This document shows positions 50,281-59,588 of a stretch of DNA of 64,000 bases, piece by piece. The stretch is from positions 1-64,000 of the forward strand of contig VXMP01000036.1 in NCBI GenBank assembly GCA_009841075.1, given 5' to 3'. The DNA is from Acidimicrobiia bacterium. GTDB lineage: Bacteria > Actinomycetota > Acidimicrobiia > Spongiisociales > Spongiisociaceae. Every line of letters starts with the position of its first letter. Within the stretch, counting starts at the first letter, position 1. The notes below the pieces were generated by a model. That model saw only the letters and a list, made by a program, of their open reading frames with translations. It was not told the DNA's origin and did no database searches. Position numbers and translations under genes: made by a program.

Positions 50281-51207
50281 ATGGAAGTAGCGGGCATACT
50301 GCTGCTGGCTGTAATCGCCCTGGCCGTCTTATTGATAGCGGCCACCGGATTCCGGATCGTCCGGCCCTTTGAGCAAGGGCTGATCGAGTTCCTCGGTAGG
50401 TATCAGAAGACGGTAGAGCCGGGGCTTCGTTTCGTCATACCGTTCGTGCAGCGGATCCTCAAGGTGGACATGCGGGAACAGGTGGTGGATGTTCCGCCCC
50501 AGGAGGTCATCACCAAGGACAACGTGGTGGTAACCGTCGACGCGGTGATCTATTTCGAGGCCACCGATCCGGTGAAGCTCAAGTACGCGGTGGGTAACTT
50601 CATTCTGGCCATCACCAAGCTGGCCCAGACCAACCTCCGTAACGTGGTGGGCGACCTCCAGCTGGACGAGGCGCTGGTTTCACGGGAGCTGATCAACAGC
50701 AAGCTCCGTCAGATTCTCGATGACGCCACCGACAAGTGGGGCACCCGGGTGGTCCGGGTGGAGATCCAGCGGATCGAGCCCCCGCCGGATGTGGCCGACG
50801 CCATGCACCGGCAGATGAAAGCCGAGCGGGATCGGCGGGCGGTGGTCACCGAGGCGGAGGGCCAAAAGCGCTCGGCCATTCTGCAGGCCGAGGGCATCAA
50901 GCAGTCCGCCATCCTCAAGGCCGAGGGCGAGGCGGAGGCTATCAAGCGGGTGGCGGACGCCGACAAATATCAGAAGTTGACGGTCGCCGAAGGTGAAGGC
51001 CAGGCCATCGAACGGGTTTTCCAGGCCATCCACACCGGTGACCCGACTCCCGACCTGATCGCCATCCGCTACCTGGAAGCCCTGCAGGGAATCGCCAACG
51101 GGACCGCTACCAAGGTCTTCCTGCCCCTGGACACCTCCGGTCTGCTGGGGTCGGTGGCGGCGATAGGCGAGCTGCTAAGAGAGGGAACTACCGACCAGGA
51201 CGGATAG
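50281..51207 (+). CDS. SPFH/Band 7 (stomatin-like) membrane protein
   Basis: 308-residue stomatin/QmcA-type protein. An N-terminal membrane anchor (residues 3-25) leads to the SPFH domain ([29 protein letters not shown] and [20 protein letters not shown]). A long coiled coil rich in [20 protein letters not shown] follows, then a C-terminal segment. Such proteins build membrane microdomains and oligomeric cages. It is operonic with the NfeD gene. Confidence 0.94.
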   Translation: MEVAGILLLAVIALAVLLIAATGFRIVRPFEQGLIEFLGRYQKTVEPGLRFVIPFVQRILKVDMREQVVDVPPQEVITKDNVVVTVDAVIYFEATDPVKLKYAVGNFILAITKLAQTNLRNVVGDLQLDEALVSRELINSKLRQILDDATDKWGTRVVRVEIQRIEPPPDVADAMHRQMKAERDRRAVVTEAEGQKRSAILQAEGIKQSAILKAEGEAEAIKRVADADKYQKLTVAEGEGQAIERVFQAIHTGDPTPDLIAIRYLEALQGIANGTATKVFLPLDTSGLLGSVAAIGELLREGTTDQDG

Positions 51208-51225
51208 CAGTTAGCAGTACCCTTT

Positions 51226-51984
51226 CTAAAGGATCTGGCTCAGGAACAGCTTGGTCCGGTCGTGCTGGGGGTTGGTGAAGAAATGCTCCGGCGTCCCCTC
51301 TTCCACCACCGTTCCGTAGTCGAAAAACAGAACCCGATGGGCTACCTCACGGGCGAACCCCATTTCGTGGGTGACCACGATCATGGTCATCCCCGACTCG
51401 GCCAGCTCCTTCATCACGTCCAGCACCTCTTTGATCATTTCCGGGTCCAGCGCCGAGGTGGGTTCGTCGAAGAGCATGATCCTGGGGTTCATGGCCAAGG
51501 AACGGGCGATAGCCACCCGCTGCTGCTGACCGCCGGAGAGCTGCCCAGGATATTTGTCGGCCTGCTCAGGTATCCCGACCCGCTCCAATAGCTGTCGGGC
51601 CTGGGATTCGGCGTCTGTGCGGGTCCGGTTGCGCACCCAGATCGGGGCCAGGGTGATGTTTTCCATCACGGTCAGGTGAGGGAACAGGTTGAACTGCTGG
51701 AAAACCATGCCCACATCCCGCCGGATGGCGTCGATGTTGCGGAGGTCGTTGGTCATTTCCCGACCGTCCACCACGATTCTTCCCGCCTGGTGGCTTTCCA
51801 ACCGGTTGATGCAGCGGATAAAGGTGGACTTGCCGGAGCCGGACGGTCCGATAACCACCACCACTTCTCCCCAGCCGATGGTGGTGGTTACCCCGGATAG
51901 GGCCTGGAAGTCACCGAACCATTTTTTGACCCCCTCGCAGACGATGGCGGGAGTCGATCCGTTGCCGGTTTGTTTAGCTGCCAT
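51226..51984 (-). CDS. aapP: Polar amino-acid ABC transporter ATP-binding protein
   Basis: 252-residue ABC ATPase of the GlnQ/AapP group. Walker A is [17 protein letters not shown], the Q-loop lies in [18 protein letters not shown], the signature is [15 protein letters not shown], and Walker B is [16 protein letters not shown], with the switch His in [11 protein letters not shown]. It energises the two permeases encoded upstream on the same strand. Confidence 0.96.
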   Translation of the reverse strand: MAAKQTGNGSTPAIVCEGVKKWFGDFQALSGVTTTIGWGEVVVVIGPSGSGKSTFIRCINRLESHQAGRIVVDGREMTNDLRNIDAIRRDVGMVFQQFNLFPHLTVMENITLAPIWVRNRTRTDAESQARQLLERVGIPEQADKYPGQLSGGQQQRVAIARSLAMNPRIMLFDEPTSALDPEMIKEVLDVMKELAESGMTMIVVTHEMGFAREVAHRVLFFDYGTVVEEGTPEHFFTNPQHDRTKLFLSQIL

Positions 51985-52020
51985 GTGGTGAAACCTCCTT
52001 GAGAACCGTTTTGACCTTCA

Positions 52021-54054
52021 TCAGCGTTCCCCCAGGCCGATGCTTTTCTCATAGCGCAGGGCCAGCCTGGAGATGGTGAAGGTGAAGACCCAATAGAACA
52101 GCGCCATGAAGAACATCATCTGGGTAAGCGTGCCCTGGAAATTGGGATCGCTTTGCTGGGGCACGAAGTTGCGGGCGATCAGCAGCACATCGGCCAGGCC
52201 GATTATGGCGACCAGGGAGGTGTCCTTGAAGGCGATAATTATCGATCCCACCAGGGCAGGTATCACCGTCCGGATGGCCTGGGGCAGGATCACCAGAGAG
52301 GTGGATTGGACCACGCTGAGCCCGACCGCCCGGGCCGCCTCATACTGGCCCTTGTTGATGGCCTGAAGCCCCCCGCGGATGTTCTCGGCCACATAGGCGG
52401 AGTTGAAAATGGCGATGGCCGCCACCACCCGTACGATCTCGTCGAACTCCACACCGGACGGGAGGAAGGCGGTGAGCATGGCCGAGCCGAAGAACAGCCA
52501 GGTGATCATAGGAATGCTCCGTACCAGCTCGATGTAGCCGGTGGCCAGCAGACGGAAAATGGGCAGGCTGGAGGTGCGGGCCAGGGCCAGGACCAGACCG
52601 GCGGGTAACGAAAGCGCCAAACCGCTGATCGCCAGCAGAATGGTCAGGTTGAAGCCCCCCAGGAAGGTGGTGCTCTGGAACTCAAGGGAGGTGTCAGAGC
52701 CTCCCAGCAGAAAAGCCGCCACGATCAGGAACGAAATCGGAATCCAGGCCCTGACCAGATTGGCGCGGCCCTGTTCCGTCCCGCCGAACACCGGCGCGCT
52801 TAGCAGGGCCAAGGCCAGCGCCACCATGAAGGTTCTATAAACGAACGGCATGGGGACGAACCAGATAATCAGGGCAAGCATGGCCAGCCCGGCCCCGGCG
52901 GCCCGTACCATCTCCACCGGCTCATGGATGGTGATCGCCGCTGCCACCAGAGCCAATCCGATGGCCGCCATCAAAACGGTCGACCAGAGCGGCCCGTCAC
53001 CGAAGGCGAACGACATCAGGCCGACTATCACGCCCAAGATTCCCACCGTGGCACCGGTGACGGCCCGGTTGGGCGGAAGGCCGACCACCCAGATAACCAC
53101 GCTTCCCAGGATGCCGAAGATCAGCAGGGTCCCCAGATCCGAGCTTAAGAAGGGGGTTTCTCCGAAGCCCAGGATGTCGGCCCAGTCCAGGATCGGGTCG
53201 CGCTGGATGACGAAGATGATGATCGGATACGAAAGAATCCAGGCAGATATCAGTACCCGACGCATCAGCTTGGGCCGTTGGCGGTGGAGGAAAATCCCGA
53301 CGAAATAGGCCAGGATGGTGACCCCGAACAGGATCGTCCAGGGGCGGGCGGTGGTAGTAGCGATCCGGGCGGTGGTCTCGTCGAATTGGCCCTCGGGAAC
53401 CGGCAGCCAAACCGTCCAGAGTGCCAGCGTAACCAGGGCCATGCCCAACACCGGAACTACCAAGATCGGGACTGTCTGCTCGCTTTCCCGTCGATGGGCC
53501 GCCTGAGCGAAGAAATGAGCGGCCACCGCCCCCGCCAAGGAAGCCAGCTCGATCCAGGTGCGGATCGAGCTCCAATCGGCCGGATTGTCGAACCGGAGGA
53601 ATGGGAGCCCGAAACTGGCTGCCCCCTCACCGTGGTGCATTATTCCGGTGAGGAACACCAGCACAAAGGCGGCTCTAACCCCTTGAGCCATCTTTTCTAC
53701 GGAAATCTGGCCCCCGAACTCCCAGGAGGCCAGCGACCAGACCACCAGCACCGCGAATATGCCTATGGAAACCCAGATCCGGATCAGGTCGTCCTGCGGG
53801 AAGGCCTGCACCATGAGCAGCTTCATGTTGTAGGTGACCGCCGCCCACCGGCGTTCGGCGGCGAACAGGTAGGTGGTTACGAACCCCATCAGGTTCAGGA
53901 CTATCAGGACAAAAGCCACCGTCAGGAAGGCGTTGAAGGCGATAGGCCCCCAGGTATCGCCGGCGAACAGGTTTTCCCTACACCAGGCCCAGGGGCCGGA
54001 CCGGGGCTTTTCGGGGGCCAGCTCGGCGGTTTGCGGAGGCGTCATCTGTTCCAT
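52021..54054 (-). CDS. aapM: Amino-acid ABC transporter permease with long N-terminal membrane extension
   Basis: 677 residues, far longer than typical AapM (about 380). The C-terminal ~230 residues are a complete polar-amino-acid permease domain, starting at ALSLPAGLVLALARTSSLP, with the ATPase-contact EAA loop YEAARAVGLSVVQSTSLVIL. Before it lie about 440 residues with many predicted helices, probably ten or more, and loop insertions. It ends 36 bases before aapP and begins one base after aapQ, so it is intact in the operon. Confidence 0.88.
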   Translation of the reverse strand: MEQMTPPQTAELAPEKPRSGPWAWCRENLFAGDTWGPIAFNAFLTVAFVLIVLNLMGFVTTYLFAAERRWAAVTYNMKLLMVQAFPQDDLIRIWVSIGIFAVLVVWSLASWEFGGQISVEKMAQGVRAAFVLVFLTGIMHHGEGAASFGLPFLRFDNPADWSSIRTWIELASLAGAVAAHFFAQAAHRRESEQTVPILVVPVLGMALVTLALWTVWLPVPEGQFDETTARIATTTARPWTILFGVTILAYFVGIFLHRQRPKLMRRVLISAWILSYPIIIFVIQRDPILDWADILGFGETPFLSSDLGTLLIFGILGSVVIWVVGLPPNRAVTGATVGILGVIVGLMSFAFGDGPLWSTVLMAAIGLALVAAAITIHEPVEMVRAAGAGLAMLALIIWFVPMPFVYRTFMVALALALLSAPVFGGTEQGRANLVRAWIPISFLIVAAFLLGGSDTSLEFQSTTFLGGFNLTILLAISGLALSLPAGLVLALARTSSLPIFRLLATGYIELVRSIPMITWLFFGSAMLTAFLPSGVEFDEIVRVVAAIAIFNSAYVAENIRGGLQAINKGQYEAARAVGLSVVQSTSLVILPQAIRTVIPALVGSIIIAFKDTSLVAIIGLADVLLIARNFVPQQSDPNFQGTLTQMMFFMALFYWVFTFTISRLALRYEKSIGLGER

Positions 54055-54055
54055 T

Positions 54056-55609
54056 TCAGCGTTCCACCAGCTCCATACGACGGTTGTAGTAGTTGACGAT
54101 GCCGGACAGGAACAGGCTCACACTGGAGTAGAAGGCCATCCAGAAGATGAACACCGGAAGGGTCTGCCCCTCCTGGTTGAAGATGGTCTGGCCCACCTGT
54201 ACCACGTCGGCGTAGGCCACCGCTATACCCAAAGAGGTGTTCTTGGCCAGGTTGAGGTACTGGGAACCGAGCGGCGGGAGCACCACCCGAAAGGCCTGGG
54301 GGAGTACCACCAGCCGCAGGGATTGGGCCCGATGAAGCCCGAGCGCCGAGGCGGCTTCCGACTGGCCTCTATGAACCGCCATGATGCCGGCCCGGACGAT
54401 CTCCCCGATGAAGGCGGCCGCATAGAGGGTAACCCCCAACCAGGTGGCCACGAACCCCGGGGTCATGGAGTTACCGGCGTCGCTTGCGTATCGAGGGAAG
54501 TTGGTGGGCACTTCCACTTCCGGCAGGCTGAAGCGTAGAGGTGAACCCCCGGAGAAATCGTACTTGGTGGCCAAGAAGTTGAACAGAGGTTCGAAACCCC
54601 AGTTCATTTTGTAGGTGAGGGACCTTCCCATCACCCGGATGATGGTGGCTTCCCCGGCACCCGAAACGAAGAAGAAGAACAGGACGATCCCCAGGAAACC
54701 GGCCACTCCCAGCCGGAAATAATCATCGTCGGTCAGCTTGGCCATACCCGCCGGCGAGCGGAGTTTTCGCATATAGCGCACGATGAACCAGGCTGCCAGG
54801 GCCAGCGACAGCCCTCCCATCAACCACTGGAAGGAAATGACCGGAAGGTTTCCGGCTACCCAGGCCAGGGCTTGGAACAGCCAGCCCAGCACCCCGGCTA
54901 TGGGATGGGCGAACCACCCTCCGATCAGGAACACCAGGAAGACGCCGGTCGCCCAGCCGAAGGCATGGGTTTCCCGGCCTTCCCGTTCCAGGATCTCGAT
55001 CCGCTTTTTATAGGTCCAACGGGCAACCACGACACCGACGGCCAACAAAACCATATATTGCCAGCGACCCGCCTGGGGAATCAGCCACGGAATGGCGATA
55101 CCTTTGGGGCTGGCGAACAGCCATCTTGACCCCTCCATATCCGGGGTGAGGTCGGGCAGCACGCCTATGATCAGCGCCTGCCAGAACAGGATCTGCACCA
55201 GCAGGGGGATGTTGCGGAAGAACTCTATATAGGAGTTGGCGATCCGTGACACTATCCAGTTGGAGGAGAGGCGGGCAATGCCGATGATCGTCCCCAGTAC
55301 GGTGGCCGCCACCACCCCACTCCAGGTGATCCGAATCATGTTGACCATACCCACCGACAGGGCCTCCAGGCCGGATTCAGGGTCGGTGTTGAAGCCTTCG
55401 CTCAGCTTGACCCCCAGTGGCTCTCCGAGAAAGTCCCAGGAGAAGGGGATGCCGGTGGCCCGAAGGTTGGCGGTGGCCTGGGTTATAAGCACATAAGCCA
55501 ACCAAACCAGTGCGATAAGGCTCCCCAACTGGGCGACCCATTTGATAACGACAATGTTTCGCCACAGCGGCGGCCTGGTCGGTACTGGACCTTCTGTCGG
55601 CTTCGACAT
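54056..55609 (-). CDS. aapQ: Amino-acid ABC transporter permease
   Basis: 517 residues (AapQ is usually about 400). The N-terminal half holds a HisM-type segment with SNWIVSRIANSYIEFFRNIPLLVQILFWQ. The EAA-loop permease signature is near the C-terminus (SEAASALGLHRAQSLRLVVLPQAFR). An insertion of several extra helices (about residues 200-310) separates them. It is paired with AapM as a heterodimeric channel. A strong terminator lies between it and the upstream binding-protein gene. Confidence 0.88.
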   Translation of the reverse strand: MSKPTEGPVPTRPPLWRNIVVIKWVAQLGSLIALVWLAYVLITQATANLRATGIPFSWDFLGEPLGVKLSEGFNTDPESGLEALSVGMVNMIRITWSGVVAATVLGTIIGIARLSSNWIVSRIANSYIEFFRNIPLLVQILFWQALIIGVLPDLTPDMEGSRWLFASPKGIAIPWLIPQAGRWQYMVLLAVGVVVARWTYKKRIEILEREGRETHAFGWATGVFLVFLIGGWFAHPIAGVLGWLFQALAWVAGNLPVISFQWLMGGLSLALAAWFIVRYMRKLRSPAGMAKLTDDDYFRLGVAGFLGIVLFFFFVSGAGEATIIRVMGRSLTYKMNWGFEPLFNFLATKYDFSGGSPLRFSLPEVEVPTNFPRYASDAGNSMTPGFVATWLGVTLYAAAFIGEIVRAGIMAVHRGQSEAASALGLHRAQSLRLVVLPQAFRVVLPPLGSQYLNLAKNTSLGIAVAYADVVQVGQTIFNQEGQTLPVFIFWMAFYSSVSLFLSGIVNYYNRRMELVER

Positions 55610-55657
55610 GCGTCCTTTGGTCGGCGGTCTTGGCTAGGAGGATACTACCAAGAAAAG

Positions 55658-55692
55658 CAAGAGGGAGGGAACCAGGTGTTCCCTCCCTCTTG
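55658..55692 (-). terminator. Intrinsic terminator/attenuator between aapJ and aapQ
   Basis: A perfect 15-base-pair stem (CAAGAGGGAGGGAAC with GTTCCCTCCCTCTTG) encloses the loop CAGGT. On the minus strand it is followed by the T-rich cttttctt. It lies after the binding-protein gene and before the permeases, so it probably lets most transcripts end after aapJ. Confidence 0.88.
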
Positions 55693-55717
55693 TGGGTGTG
55701 TTGTTGGGAGTCTTAGC

Positions 55718-56896
55718 TTAGCGGGCCGGTGGGGCGTAAATCAAGCCACCTTCGGTCCACCGCGCATTGGCGGAGCCCGGTCGGGCAAATCCCAAGGCTT
55801 CCAGGTTGTTGACGTAGATCTCGTCATAGTTACCAACCTGGCGGATGGCGTGCTGGAATGCATCTGCCGGCAGACCCATCTTGGACTGAAGCTCGTCATC
55901 GCCCACCCCGAGCAGACGTCCTGCCTCAGGATCGGGCGGGTTGGCGGTCATCTCATCGACATTCGCCGAAGTGATGCCCTTCTCGTCCGCGATGATCAGC
56001 GCATAGACGGTCCAGTTGATCACGTCCGCCCACAGGCTGTCGTTCTGGCGATACATCGGCCCGAGCGGTTCCTTGGAGATCGGGGTGGTCGGGAAGATGA
56101 TCCAATCACCCTCGGCGATTTCCCCGTTACTGACCGAGGAGAAGCGATGTCCGAACAACGCCGAACCGTCGGTGGTTACCAGGTCGCAGGAGCCCGCACG
56201 GAACAGGTCCATGGCCTCCGGGAAGGCTTCGACCGTCACCAACTCGATTTCGGCTCCTACCACCCGAGCACCTTCGGTGATGTTCTTCTCGGTGGTGGTA
56301 CCGGCGTTGGTGCAGAGGCGAGCCCCGTCCACGTCGGCGAGGGTTGAGGAGTCGTCAAATCCGAAAGCGGCCTTGCCCATCACCTGCTGACCGTCATAGA
56401 AAGTGGTCGGACCGAAGTCGCCACCGATCTCGGTGTCACGGCTCTGGGTCCAGGTGGTGTTACGGAAGAGAACATCAACCTCACCGGCGGCCAGAGCGGA
56501 GAAACGCTCGGCGGCGGTGGTACCGATGAACTCAACCGCGTCGGCATCTCCGAATACGGCCGCGGCTACCGCCCGGCAGAAGTCGGCATCAAAGCCCTTG
56601 AAGGAACCGTCATCTTGGGGTTCCGCAAAGCCGATAGCGCTGGTTGACACGCCGCAGCGCAGGCTACCGCGCGCTTTGACCTCATCAAGCGTGCTGCCCT
56701 GTAAAGGCGCGACCTCTACAACTTCCGGCGCTTCGGTGGTGGTCGTATCATCGGCAACCACGTCTGGGGCGGCGGCGGTGGTAGTGGTGTCGTCTGCGAC
56801 GGACCCGGTGGTGGTGACGTCGTCTGCGTCATCGGATCCACAGGCGGCGACGACAAGAGCCAGGACTGCCAGCAAAGGTATTATTTTTCTTACCAT
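55718..56896 (-). CDS. aapJ: Amino-acid ABC transporter substrate-binding lipoprotein
   Basis: 392 residues. A lipoprotein signal peptide ends with LVVAACGSDD, giving a lipidated Cys19. A low-complexity Thr/Asp/Val/Ala linker (TTTTAAAPDVVADDTTTTEA) extends the domain from the membrane. The type 3 periplasmic-binding domain follows (RGSLRCGVSTSAIGFAEPQDDGSFKGFDADFCRAVAAAVFG). The ligand class, general L-amino acids, follows from the AapQMP neighbours. It is the first gene of the transporter operon. Confidence 0.93.
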   Translation of the reverse strand: MVRKIIPLLAVLALVVAACGSDDADDVTTTGSVADDTTTTAAAPDVVADDTTTTEAPEVVEVAPLQGSTLDEVKARGSLRCGVSTSAIGFAEPQDDGSFKGFDADFCRAVAAAVFGDADAVEFIGTTAAERFSALAAGEVDVLFRNTTWTQSRDTEIGGDFGPTTFYDGQQVMGKAAFGFDDSSTLADVDGARLCTNAGTTTEKNITEGARVVGAEIELVTVEAFPEAMDLFRAGSCDLVTTDGSALFGHRFSSVSNGEIAEGDWIIFPTTPISKEPLGPMYRQNDSLWADVINWTVYALIIADEKGITSANVDEMTANPPDPEAGRLLGVGDDELQSKMGLPADAFQHAIRQVGNYDEIYVNNLEALGFARPGSANARWTEGGLIYAPPAR

Positions 56897-56944
56897 GTTG
56901 TCCCTTTCTTTTGTTTAGTTCTGGTTGGAGAAGTCCCTATCTGA

Positions 56945-58810
56945 TTAGGGAGTCGGGTGGACAATGGTCTTAGAGTTTAGTTGTTCAAGCACCAGAGTTG
57001 CGACACCTTGGGCATCCAGCTCATAGCGGCCGAGAATTTCCTCTACCTTGCCATGAGGAAGATGGGCGGTTGGAATACCCAAGGTCTCCACTTTGGTGGG
57101 TCCGACGGCGTTTATCCGATGACGGATCGCCTCTCCGATCCCTCCGGCCCGCAGGCCGTCTTCGACCGTAACCACCAGCCGGTGCCGGGCGGCGTGGGAA
57201 ATCATCTCCTGGTCTAGCGGCTTAACCACCCTCGGATCCCATACCGAGCAGCTGATTCCGTGCGGGGCGAGCAGATCGGCCGCATCACAGACGGCCTCCA
57301 GCATCTTGCCCACGCCGATCAGGCAAACCTCGGTCCCTTCCCGCACCAGGCGGGCCGACAATCCCGATCCGACCTCGGTGATCGGCACCCGAGGGGCGGG
57401 GGTCTTGGGCCAGCGGATGGCGCAGGGTCCGTCCGTGATCCCCAAGGCGGTATCCAGCATCACCAGGATCTCCTCATACGATGAGGGGGCGAAGATGGTC
57501 ATACCCGGAACCTTCGACAGCAGCACCATGTCCAGGGTTCCGTTATGGGAGGCACCGTCGTCTCCGGTTATACCGGCCCGATCGATGCAGAAGATGACCG
57601 GACAACCATGCAGGGCGGTGTCGAGGTTGATCTGGTCAAGGGCCCGGGTGAGGAAGGTGGAGTAGATGGCCACTATCGGGCGGAGGCCTCCCATGGACAT
57701 GCCGGTAGCCATTCCCACCGCGTGTTGCTCGGCGATCCCGACATCAAACACCCGGTCGGGATAACGGTTTTGTAAGGGGAGCACACCGGTGGAGTCGGGC
57801 ATGGCGGCCGTTATCGCCACCAGCTCGGGATGCCGTTCGGCCAGCAACAACAGATGATCGGCGAAGGCGGAGGTATAGCTCCCCACCTTGATCGAGGAAA
57901 GGTCGTGCATAGCCTTGATCGGATCGGTTTCCGCCGGGGCATAGCCGCGTCCTTTATGGGTGATCACGTGCACCAGGGTGGGGCCCTCCAACCTCCTGAT
58001 CTTATGCAGGAGCTGTTCGAGCTGGGGTAGGTCGTGCCCGTTGAACGGTCCGAGATAGCGTATGCCCAGGTGCTCGAAGATCGAGGGGGAGTCCCACATA
58101 TGGCGGATGGCCGCTTCGGTAGCGCCGATCCCCCGTCCGAGCAGATCCCCCACCCAGGGGACCGACTCGGCGATGGACTTGACCAGGTCCTGTCCCCGTT
58201 CGAAAGCCGAAGAGGACCGAATCCGGATGATGCTCTCGGAGAGTTTGGAGATGGTGGGGGCGTAGGAGCGGCCGTTGTCGTTCAGGATGATGGTCACGTC
58301 GGCACCGGAATGCCCCAGATTGTTCAGCCCTTCCAGGGCCATGCCGCCGGTTAGCGAGCCGTCCCCCACCACCGCCACCACCCGGCGATCTTCCTGGTTG
58401 GCACGGAAGGCGGTAGACAAACCGTGGGCGTAGGAGAGAGCGGTAGAGGCGTGGCTGTTCTCGATCCAGTCGTGCTCCGACTCGGCCCGGTTCGGGTAGC
58501 CGGACAGTCCATCGGGTAGGCGAAGGCTGGAAAAACGGGGTTGGCGTCCGGTCAGCAGCTTGTGGGGATAGGCCTGGTGTCCGGTATCGAACAGGATGGC
58601 ATCATGAGGGGATCGAAAGGTACGGTGGATGGCCAGGGTCAGCTCCACTATGCCCAGGTTCGATCCGAGATGGCCGCCGTTGCGGGTAACGGTGGACACG
58701 ATGAGGTTACGTATCTCCGTGGCCAACTCTTCCAGGGCCTCGTAGTCGAGCGCCTTCAGGTCGGCGGGATGGTGAATCTGGTCTAGCAGTGGCGTTGGTG
58801 TTGGGTTCAT
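56945..58810 (-). CDS. dxs: 1-deoxy-D-xylulose-5-phosphate synthase
   Basis: 621-residue thiamine-diphosphate enzyme, the first step of the MEP isoprenoid pathway, condensing pyruvate and glyceraldehyde 3-phosphate. Signatures are GGHLGSNLGIVELTLAIHR, the ThDP/Mg motif GDGSLTGGMALEGLNN ending in LNDNGRSY, and the transketolase pyrimidine domain from FDVGIAEQHAVGMATGMS. Length is normal. It is convergent with no near neighbour; a phosphoribosyltransferase gene lies 17 bases upstream on the same strand. Confidence 0.97.
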   Translation of the reverse strand: MNPTPTPLLDQIHHPADLKALDYEALEELATEIRNLIVSTVTRNGGHLGSNLGIVELTLAIHRTFRSPHDAILFDTGHQAYPHKLLTGRQPRFSSLRLPDGLSGYPNRAESEHDWIENSHASTALSYAHGLSTAFRANQEDRRVVAVVGDGSLTGGMALEGLNNLGHSGADVTIILNDNGRSYAPTISKLSESIIRIRSSSAFERGQDLVKSIAESVPWVGDLLGRGIGATEAAIRHMWDSPSIFEHLGIRYLGPFNGHDLPQLEQLLHKIRRLEGPTLVHVITHKGRGYAPAETDPIKAMHDLSSIKVGSYTSAFADHLLLLAERHPELVAITAAMPDSTGVLPLQNRYPDRVFDVGIAEQHAVGMATGMSMGGLRPIVAIYSTFLTRALDQINLDTALHGCPVIFCIDRAGITGDDGASHNGTLDMVLLSKVPGMTIFAPSSYEEILVMLDTALGITDGPCAIRWPKTPAPRVPITEVGSGLSARLVREGTEVCLIGVGKMLEAVCDAADLLAPHGISCSVWDPRVVKPLDQEMISHAARHRLVVTVEDGLRAGGIGEAIRHRINAVGPTKVETLGIPTAHLPHGKVEEILGRYELDAQGVATLVLEQLNSKTIVHPTP

Positions 58811-58827
58811 GGCTTTTGGAGGCTGCC

Positions 58828-59490
58828 TTACTCCGGAAATCGACTCTGGGAGAGCTCTTCCCGACGTCGGTTAAGTAGATCTATAACAATTTTATCAGGG
58901 GTGGGGGCGAAATCTCTATAAAACATCCCGATGGCTAAGAAGCTCTTCGGTGTTTGGGCTATCACCACCTGGTCGGCCACCTCCCGGAACCGGCCGAAGG
59001 CTTCTCGTGGACCCACCGGTGCCGCCACGATTACCTGGTCCGCCCCCAGGTTGGAGGCGATCGGGCAGGCCGCCAGAGCGGTGGAACCGGTGGCGATCCC
59101 GTCATCCACGATGACCGCGGTGCGTCCCTCCAATCCGGCCGCCTCATGCCCACCTCGAAAGTGTTCGGCCTGGCGGGCCAGCTCCTGGCGTTCCTGCTGC
59201 TCAACCTGCTCGATTTCCGAGCTCGGGATTCCCAACCTTTTGATCCGCTTCCGGTCCAAAATCCGGATTCCGCCCTCTCCGATCGCCCCCATGGCCAGCT
59301 CCGGTTGAAATGGTACCCCCAGCTTTCTGACCAGTAGCACCTCAAGAGGGGCTTCAAGTGCCGAAGCCACCTCATAGCCCACCTCAACCCCACCCCGAGG
59401 CAAGCCCACCACCACCAGAGGACGGCCTTTAAGATGGCCCAACAGCCCGGCCAAAACCCGACCGGCATGCCCACGGTTGTGGTACATCAT
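58828..59490 (-). CDS. Phosphoribosyltransferase-domain protein
   Basis: 220-residue PRTase-fold protein. The PRPP-binding motif is TAVIVDDGIATGSTALAA. The N-terminal VVVGLPRGGVEVGYEVASAL and VRKLGVPFQPELAMGAIGEGG are typical of a stand-alone PRTase family often annotated as putative phosphoribosyl transferase. A later segment EQVEQQERQELARQAEHFRGG is charged and helical. The natural base acceptor is unknown. It precedes dxs in the same direction and diverges from the mscS gene. Confidence 0.88.
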   Translation of the reverse strand: MMYHNRGHAGRVLAGLLGHLKGRPLVVVGLPRGGVEVGYEVASALEAPLEVLLVRKLGVPFQPELAMGAIGEGGIRILDRKRIKRLGIPSSEIEQVEQQERQELARQAEHFRGGHEAAGLEGRTAVIVDDGIATGSTALAACPIASNLGADQVIVAAPVGPREAFGRFREVADQVVIAQTPKSFLAIGMFYRDFAPTPDKIVIDLLNRRREELSQSRFPE

Positions 59491-59588
59491 CTCGTTTCCC
59501 TCGTTTGGATACGACTAACCTTGCGGTTGGCCCGGCCTGGCCGGGCCTCCCTGAATAAACCCTGTCGAAGATAAGAACGGTGCACTAA

